Positions 48,101-57,605 of a DNA stretch of 64,000 bases are shown here, piece by piece. Positions within the stretch are counted from its first letter, which is position 1; every line of letters begins with the position of its first letter. The notes under the pieces were generated by a model that saw only the letters and a program-made list of their open reading frames with translations, made no database searches and was not told the DNA's origin. Origin of the DNA: Archivesica marissinica (Eukaryota > Mollusca > Bivalvia > Venerida > Vesicomyidae); contig CM026398.1 in the NCBI GenBank assembly GCA_014843695.1, positions 12,843,584 to 12,907,583 on the forward strand, given 5' to 3'. The position numbers and the translations under genes were made by a program.

Positions 48101-51100
48101 AACCGAGCTCGAATGGGCAACAGATAGTAACGAAAAATAAACGCAAAACACACACAAACGCAACATTACACAACGCTTCAAATAACAGATAATTTGCATA
48201 AATGTTAACACATACAGTCAAACCTGTGTTAGCGGTTACCTCTATTAAGCAGCAAACCTGTATTAAGCAGCCAGTTTCCTTATCCCCAATGTATTGCTTT
48301 ATTATGCAGTTGACCTCTATTCAGCAGCCACCTGCTACACCCACTTGCTGTGATTCCCTTGGCTGGCTGCTTAACACAGGTTAAACTGTATACAAGTGTT
48401 TTCTCACTCTGCGTATGAATATTGACAGTATCAAAAGTGTACATGTCTATGATTTATCGTTATTACAATATTCTAGAATTATGTATTAAACTAACATAGA
48501 CATTTGAGCACAACATTTTATGAAATCACGCAATTAATACAAATTTATAAATACATTATTTTATGGCGCGCTGTACAGCACTCCTAAATATCCTCCTTAG
48601 AGAGAGTCTAGGCAGAACAACAAGGTATGTACATGGCCGGCTTCACCAGTCTCTAGCACTAGGCAGAACAACAAGGTACAGACATGGCCGGCTTGACCAG
48701 TCTCTAGCACTAGGCAGAACAACAAGGTACAGACATGGCCGGCTTGACCAGTTTCTAGCACTAGGCAGAACAACAAGGTATGTACATGGCCGGCTTCACC
48801 AGTCTCTAGCACTAGGCAGAACAACAAGGTACATACATGGCCGGCTTGACCAGTCTCTAGCACTAGGCAGAACAACAAGGTACGGACATGGCCGGCTTGA
48901 CCAGTCTCTAGCACTAGGCAGAACAAACAAAGGTACGGAATGGACGGCTTGACCAGTTTGCACTAGGCAGAAAAACAAGGTACGGACATGGCCGGCTTGA
49001 ACCAGTCTCTTAGCACTAGGCAGAACAACCAGGTAAGGACATGGCCGGCTTGACCAGTATCTAGCACTAGGCAGAACAACCAGGTAAGAACATGGCCGGC
49101 TTGACCAGTCTCAAGCACTAGCCAGAACAACCAGGTACGCACATGGCCAGCTTGACCAGTCTCTAGCACTAGGCAGAACAACCAGGTACACACATGGCCA
49201 GCTTCACCAGTCTCTAGCACTAGGCAGAACAACCAGGTACGGACATGGCCGGCTTCACCAGNNNNNNNNNNNNNNNNNNNNNNNNNNNNNNNNNNNNNNN
49301 NNNNNNNNNNNNNNNNNNNNNNNNNNNNNNNNNNNNNNNNNNNNNNNNNNNNNNNNNNNNNNNNNNNNNNNNNNNNNNNNNNNNNNNNNNNNNNNNNNNN
49401 NNNNNNNNNNNNNNNNNNNNNNNNNNNNNNNNNNNNNNNNNNNNNNNNNNNNNNNNNNNNNNNNNNNNNNNNNNNNNNNNNNNNNNNNNNNNNNNNNNNN
49501 NNNNNNNNNNNNNNNNNNNNNNNNNNNNNNNNNNNNNNNNNNNNNNNNNNNNNNNNNNNNNNNNNNNNNNNNNNNNNNNNNNNNNNNNNNNNNNNNNNNN
49601 NNNNNNNNNNNNNNNNNNNNNNNNNNNNNNNNNNNNNNNNNNNNNNNNNNNNNNNNNNNNNNNNNNNNNNNNNNNNNNNNNNNNNNNNNNNNNNNNNNNN
49701 NNNNNNNNNNNNNNNNNNNNNNNNNNNNNNNNNNNNNNNNNNNNNNNNNNNNNNNNNNNNNNNNNNNNNNNNNNNNNNNNNNNNNNNNNNNNNNNNNNNN
49801 NNNNNNNNNNNNNNNNNNNNNNNNNNNNNNNNNNNNNNNNNNNNNNNNNNNNNNNNNNNNNNNNNNNNNNNNNNNNNNNNNNNNNNNNNNNNNNNNNNNN
49901 NNNNNNNNNNNNNNNNNNNNNNNNNNNNNNNNNNNNNNNNNNNNNNNNNNNNNNNNNNNNNNNNNNNNNNNNNNNNNNNNNNNNNNNNNNNNNNNNNNNN
50001 NNNNNNNNNNNNNNNNNNNNNNNNNNNNNNNNNNNNNNNNNNNNNNNNNNNNNNNNNNNNNNNNNNNNNNNNNNNNNNNNNNNNNNNNNNNNNNNNNNNN
50101 NNNNNNNNNNNNNNNNNNNNNNNNNNNNNNNNNNNNNNNNNNNNNNNNNNNNNNNNNNNNNNNNNNNNNNNNNNNNNNNNNNNNNNNNNNNNNNNNNNNN
50201 NNNNNNNNNNNNNNNNNNNNNNNNNNNNNNNNNNNNNNNNNNNNNNNNNNNNNNNNNNNNNAGGTACGGACATGGCCGGCTTGACCAGTCTCTAGCACTA
50301 GGCAGAACAACAAGGTACGGACATGGCCGGCTTGACCAGTCTCTAGCACTAGGCAGAACAACCAGGTACGGACATGGCCGGCTTGACCAGTCTCTAGCAC
50401 TAGGCAGAACAACAAGGTACGGACATGGCCGGCTTGACCAGTCTCTAGCACTAGGCAGAACAACCAGGTACGGACATGGCCGGCTTGACCAGTCTCTAGC
50501 ACTAGGCAGAACAACAAGGTATGGACATGGCCGGCTTGACCAGTCTCTAGCACTAGGCAGAACAACAAGGTACGGACATGGCCGGCTTGACCAGTCTCTA
50601 GCACTAGGCAGAACAACCAGGTACGGACATGGCCGGCTTGACCAGTCTCTAGCACTAGGCAGAACAACAAGGTACGGACATGGCCGGCTTGACCAGTCTC
50701 TAGCACTAGGCAGAACAACCAGGTACGGACATGGCCGGCTTGACCAGTCTCTAGCACTAGGCAGAACAACAAGGTACATACATGGCCGGCTTGACCAGTC
50801 TCTAGCACTAGGCAGAACAACAAGGTACGGACATGGCCGGCTTGACCAGTCTCTAGCACTAGGCAGAACAATAAGGTACGGACATGGCCGGCTTGACCAG
50901 TCTCTAGCACTAGGCAGAACAACAAGGTACGGACATGGCCGGCTTGACCAGTCTCTAGCACTAGGCAGAACAACAAGGTACGGACATGGCCGGCTTGACC
51001 AGTCTCTAGCACTAGGCAGAACAACAAGGTACGGACATGGCCGGCTTGACCAGTCTCTAGCACTAGGCAGAACAACAAGGTACGGACATGGTCGGCTTGA

Positions 51101-54100
51101 CCAGTCTCTAGCACTAGGCAGAACAACAAGGTACGGACATGGTCGGCTTGACCAGTCTCTATCACTAGGGAGAACATCCAGGTACGGACATGGCCGGCTT
51201 GACCAGTCTCTAGCACTAGGCAGAACAACAAGGTACGGACATGGTCGGCTTGACCAGTCTCTAGCACTAGGCAGAACAACAAGGTACGGACATGGTCGGC
51301 TTGACCAGTCTCTAGCACTAGGCAGAACAACCAGGTACGGACATGGCCGGCTTGACCAGTCTCTAGCACTAGGCAGAACAACCAGGTACGGACATGGCCA
51401 GCTTGACCAGTCTCTAGCACTAGGCAGAACAACCAGGTACGCACATGGCCAGCTTGACCAGTCTCTAGCACTAGGCAGAACAACCAGGTACGGACATGAT
51501 CGGCCTGACCAGTCTCTAGCACTAGGCAGAACAACAAGGTACGGACATGGTCGGCTTGACCAGTCTCTAGCACTAGGCAGAACAACCAGGTACGGACATG
51601 ATCGGCCTGACCAGTCTCTAGCACTAGGCAGAACAACAAGGTACGGACCTGGTCGGCCTGACCAGTCTCTAGCACTAGGCAGAACAACAAGGTACGGACA
51701 TGGTCGGCTTGACCAGTCTCTAGCACTAGGCAGAATAACCAGGTACGGACATGGTTGGCTTGATCAGTCTCTAGCACTAGGCAGAACAACCAGGTACGGA
51801 CATGGTCGGATTGACCAGTCTCTAGCACTAGGCAGACCAACCAGGTACGGACATGGCCGGCTTCACCAGGCTCTAGCATATATTTAATTTCTAAGCCGCC
51901 ATTTTGAAAAACTACGTAAGACAATTTTACAATCATTATATTAACATTTTTTGTTTGGTTATGTAGTATACATTACATGGAATAACAATCGTTTGGTGAA
52001 TAAGTGTATGATAATGAATGGCAACTGTCTATTCAAATACCAAGATCGGTATTTCAGGAATACTCTGTGTTAAAGCGAAATTACACCGCAGAAAGCCAAA
52101 TAAACTCATTTTTCATGCATAAAAATGCATCACTACTACAAATTCTTCCGAATACATTCGAACACTAACATTCAATCAATAAACAATGTTTTTGTGGTCT
52201 ACAAACTGTCAACACTGAAAGTAGGATTTCATATAACGGTCATCCACGCTCCTGAATTGACGCTTGTTTGTCATGGTAGTCATTAATAAACGCGTGATAC
52301 AGTCGTTTAGAGATTATTATAAGATCAGTCTGCAAATAAATATGCATTGGTACACGTGTGCGATATAACCTTGAATCTGTACCATAAATAGTGTTATTCA
52401 TGACACAAGCGTTGCATTACGCATGGATGTTGACCCTATTTACATTATTTTGTTATGTCAACAAACCGCGTATACGACGTTTGTTTATTAGTTGAAATAC
52501 TCAGTTTTTCAGGCATATATTTGTGGGAAAATTACAATATAATAGGAAATTACATTTTGTTAAAATTTGCGTTTTCACTGATGTAGTGTCGCTTTAATGA
52601 CATTGTTGAGAACTGTCCAAATGGAACACATATATACAAAAGCTACTTACATACATATTGTGTGTGAGTACATACGAGAGAAAAACCATAGTAGTATATA
52701 GCAAAGTCAATAGAACACTTTAATCTGTAGTCCAGTGGTAACACGCTGGACTGGTAATCCAGGGATCGCAGGTTCGATCCCCCGTCTGACCCTAATAAAA
52801 TTAACAGTCTTTCAGATGGGACGTTAAACCGAGGTCTCGTGTCGGTGCTCTACACCGTGCACGTAAAAGAACCAGAGGAGACTCTGGAATTGGTCTCTGT
52901 CTGTATCATTGCACTATCCTCCAAAATCTAAAATGACTAATATCTTCAGGAGGCGTCGCTCATATGGGCAACCGGTAGCGACGATAAATAAACGTAAAAA
53001 AAGAGCGATATATATGGTTTCTCTGTTACTTCCCTTGGCAGATAAAGTCCGATTTATCCCAAAATGAATTGCTGTCCTTTTCGTTAGAATCACTTATATT
53101 ACTGCTATTCGTTAACCAGATGTTACGGTATGATAATTGTGATTTTATCAAAATCGTGTTACTTAATTGATAAATAAATCTTAACAGATAGTTTACCATT
53201 GGATTGCATGTTGGATAGCAGGCGAGATATAATAATTTAATAATTATAAGATAAGAAATTGGTTGAAAATGGTTACCATGTTGTGGAAATGTAATAACGA
53301 TTAAAACCGAGGAAACCATTTAAGAGGACCTGTCAACATTTGGGGAGTATTCAGGCGCAGTAACTGCGAGGACCTATCATCATTTCGGGAGTATTCAGGG
53401 GCAATAACTGTCGCTCACATGCATATAATGTCTATATATTGGTGGAAAATATTTTTGACAACAGATATATAAATATGACATACATATATATACACACATG
53501 TACTAGCTATTATTTAATAGCTTACATTTAAGTTTCTACTGTGGTTACCGTTGTTACAGGCCCTTCGTCTACATAGACGAGTAGCTACAAACGCAGTGAC
53601 CGCTACAACTATAACCGACATAACTGCTAAAACTTGTCCGATTGGATAATCTGAAAAACATATAACCAAATCACGATGCCAAGTATATAACAACGACGAC
53701 GACGACGACAACGCCGACGAATACGACGACGACAATAATAATAATAATTAGTTTATACAAATTTATATTAGTTCGAGGGAGAGAGAAGATGCATGTGGAA
53801 TTTAAATGCCTTGCCTAAGGGTAGAATCGTAACGGCTTCAGCGGGGCTCGAACTCAGGGCCTTTCGCACATGAAGCGAACGCTCTACCACTGAGCAATCA
53901 CGACTTCCATTACTATTATTATTGACTTATCTACCATGCGTTAATCTACCACGAGGCCCTCAGCATATATACAAATTGAATACAATAAAAGATAGGACTA
54001 TAAGTGAAAACTGCACATGTAATTGGATTTATATAGTAATGTTAAAGCTGAAAATTAGAGAAACTGTATATAATATGTTATGGAATATGATCGAGCAGTG

Positions 54101-57100
54101 TTAGAGTTATGCATATGTCCAATACATAACGAATTATACTATACATAGGGGCGAGGCTGTAAATAACGTTGACATAACTTGTAGCCAGACCCATTTGCCC
54201 CCCCCCCGATTAAATGGTTTAAACTTTATTTATTTTACAACGACTGCGAAGCAAGTTTTAACAACTTAATATATTAATCACTCTCGTTGGCGCGGATGAA
54301 AGCGTATATGTGGTCATTCGTGTTGGAGGAAACCGGAGTACCCGGAGAAAACCCACCTGTCCGATCTGGCGACAACCATACCATCTCACATACTCCCCAG
54401 TCCGAGGATCGAACCCGGGTTGCATTGGTGAGAAGCGATTAACTAGTACTAGTACACTGCAATTATAACTCAGGGCTCACGCTATAGGGCGATTCGGGCG
54501 AAGTGGTCCTTTTTTCCCCCGCCACTTCGCCGACAATAGACATCAGGGCGACATCCATTTCCCCTTATTTCTGGAGGATATAATTGCTAATTAATGGTAA
54601 TACGTTTTGTCATTTGACAGTCTGGAAATTCACGCCATGTGACATATTAAGCTAATCCCCCCCCCGACATCAGGATACTTGCTGTAATCAATCAACTTAA
54701 TACCATTAATACGCATAGCCAATCAGCGACGCCGAAGCAAACACATTTACATAATTCCCAGCCTTATTAACATAAATAGCCGGATGATCTTTATCCAAAT
54801 TATCAGTATTGAAATACAGGTCAGTGCTAAAATGTAGTCATTGTCGAAAATATGTGCGAACATTGACTAATAAAAAATCAGTTTGCTGAAAATTGGAATG
54901 TCCCAAAGCTATTTACGGAAAATGACTCGGGTCAAGGTAATATTCTGTTGTTGTGGCTTTATCCGGCTTTCAGTGTCTACATGTATGCAGCGTATATAAA
55001 ATTGATAGTCAGTGTAGAACCATGCATTTCAAATATGCTGATGCCGGGGCCCCGATTGCAAAGTATCTGAAGCCAGTGCTTGTAGGAGCAATGTGACATA
55101 CTATGATATATTTTAGTTAGGATGAGGGCGTGAAATGCGACTGAAATGAACTACTACAAATTATTTGTTAAAAAATAGATTTTTTGTCTTTTCTATTTTT
55201 CTTTACATTTTTACATAGCTATCAATAAATCATTTGTCCAATAACTATGTCTGCTCATTCTGTTACATCTTCTTGATATAATGTGAGAGTCGTCACTAAT
55301 ATTGGTAAAACTTGTGACCCAACCCATTTGCTTCTAAATTATTTAGTAATTTGCAGTTTGTGTATATGTATGTTATTTGAAAGCAATAACATATGTTTAA
55401 ACAGTGCTTGTAACCAAAAAAATAACATTATAATTTACGAGTTTAGGATTCGAATTTTAGTTGATTTCGCAAATAATATGAGTAATACATATTATAAATG
55501 CATACACATGTGTTTAAATTCAAATGTTCATATATATTGAAATGAATATGTTCGCTTTATATAATAAATGTAAATACTATGCAAATTAACGGTTTTACAA
55601 TGATGTCGTCGAACCGTACTCAATCCGTTTCGTACCGATTTCGTGCATAATAAAATTAAATGCAGATCAGCTTTTTTGGTATAATCAACATTCCTATTGG
55701 TTTGTTAAGATTTAAAAGCGTGCATGACCCAGAAGGCCCAGATGTTGAACTCAACTACCCATGCTCATTTGGTGACCTTTGTAACTGAGATATAATGTAG
55801 AAAAGCTCCTGTATAAGCTACATTATTATGGCATAAGGGGTCAAACTCTCTCATGGATTAAAAGCTTCCTAGACAACAGGTCACAGTCCGTCGTAGTCAA
55901 TGGCTCTAAGTCAAGTACCATACCAGTCTCCTCCGGTGTCCCACAGGGTTCGGTCCTCGGACCACTCCTCTTTCTCATATACATCAATGACCTCCCAGAT
56001 TTTGTCAAACACTCTAAAGTCCGCCTCTTCGCCGATGACACAGCTCTTTATCTTTCTCTGACTGTTTCTTCTCATTCCAGCCTACTACAGCAAGACTTAC
56101 ACCAGCTTGAACAATGGGAATCCAAATGGGAAATGAAATTCAATCCATCAAAGTGCCAGGTTATTCAGATCACCAAACGCAAACTAGTCATATCCACGAA
56201 ATATCGTCTGCATAATACCTTCTTAGAAACTGTTTCTTCAGCAAAATACCTGGGAGTAACAATATCAAGTGATTTAAACTTTAACAAACACATAGACAAC
56301 ATCAGCAAAAAAGCAAGTCAAACATTGGGTTTTCTAAGACGAAACATCAAAGTACACTCAGAAAGGTTAAAATCAACAGCATACAAGACACTGGTAAGGC
56401 CCCAGCTTGAGTATAGCTCCACGATTTGGTCACCGTATACGGCAGTTCTCATAGACCAGCTTGAGTCTGTACAGCGCAGAGCTGCCCGCTGGGCCAAACA
56501 AGACTACGGCCGAACGTCCAGTGTCACAGAAATGTTGAACTCCCTAAATTGGAGACGCCTTGACCTTCGTCGCATCGACCAAAGATTGGTTATGTTCCAC
56601 AACATCCTCCATAACCAAGTTGCCATTCAAGCTGAAAACTACCTTACCCCAAATACAAGATCTTCCAGAACATCCCATTCCCAAGCATTCCGACAGATCC
56701 AAACAGTGACTGACTACCATAAATATTCCTTCTTTCCAAGAACCATTGTCCACTGGAATGCTTTGCCCCCAGATATTGTCACCTTGTCTGGCCCACAGTT
56801 CAGTCTGGCTGCAAGTCGGATTGAACATGTTTCTCCCTAAACAAACCTGCCCTGTTCTTAACCTGTTTTTAACCAACCTAACATCATTCTTTTTATCATC
56901 TTTTATTTCATCTCTTACTAACATTCTTGTCAGTTGACGCGCGTCAAAGTCTAAGGTCCCCATCAGGGGTTTGACTAATAGGAAGATAGATAGATAGAAC
57001 TATACAAGTTACAAAGTAACATGAAACTTAGTTGCAAGGTCCTAAACACAACTCGGCAAAGTAGTCAATGTTTTCTCTAATTCTGATAACAAATTAGGTC

Positions 57101-57574
57101 TGGTTGCACCAAAGACACACATTGGCCTAGAGGTAATTATATGGTCGGGGAAAAGTTACCTGCACGGAAAGTACCAACATGCATATTGACTCTTGAAAAA
57201 TACAGCTTGACACTCATGAGATTTTACCTCAAGGGTCATCGACTCTTTCACTTTCAAAGTCTAGTGAATGCCCTGCAGCTTTTCTACATACAATAGTTCC
57301 TACAATGTATATCCTGCAAGCCTCGATTAAATACGGTTTCACTATTTGCAGTCATTCAAAAGTCTCCCCACTTCTCCCTATATTTTCTCACGTCTCCCTA
57401 AAGCATCTGGATGGAGAAGTGACTTCTCCCAAATTTTGTAGTCTAGTTTGAGTCCTGATAACTAATCATAGCCCAAGTTTCAACTTGCTTTCCATGTATT
57501 TCATTGTTTATATGATTGTAATGTCATACATGTATAAAATATGCAATAACATATTGATAAATTAAAATCCGTAT

Positions 57575-57605
<31 letters not shown>

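Noticed and set aside
49245..51887. Open frames of over 800 codons in both strands
   Set aside because: They are 51-bp tandem repeats read through 1000 N; no codon-level conservation distinguishes a strand.
54498..54534. gggcgaagtgg...ccacttcgcc hairpin as a structured RNA
   Set aside because: Isolated stem in a large intron with a homopolymer loop; no further support.
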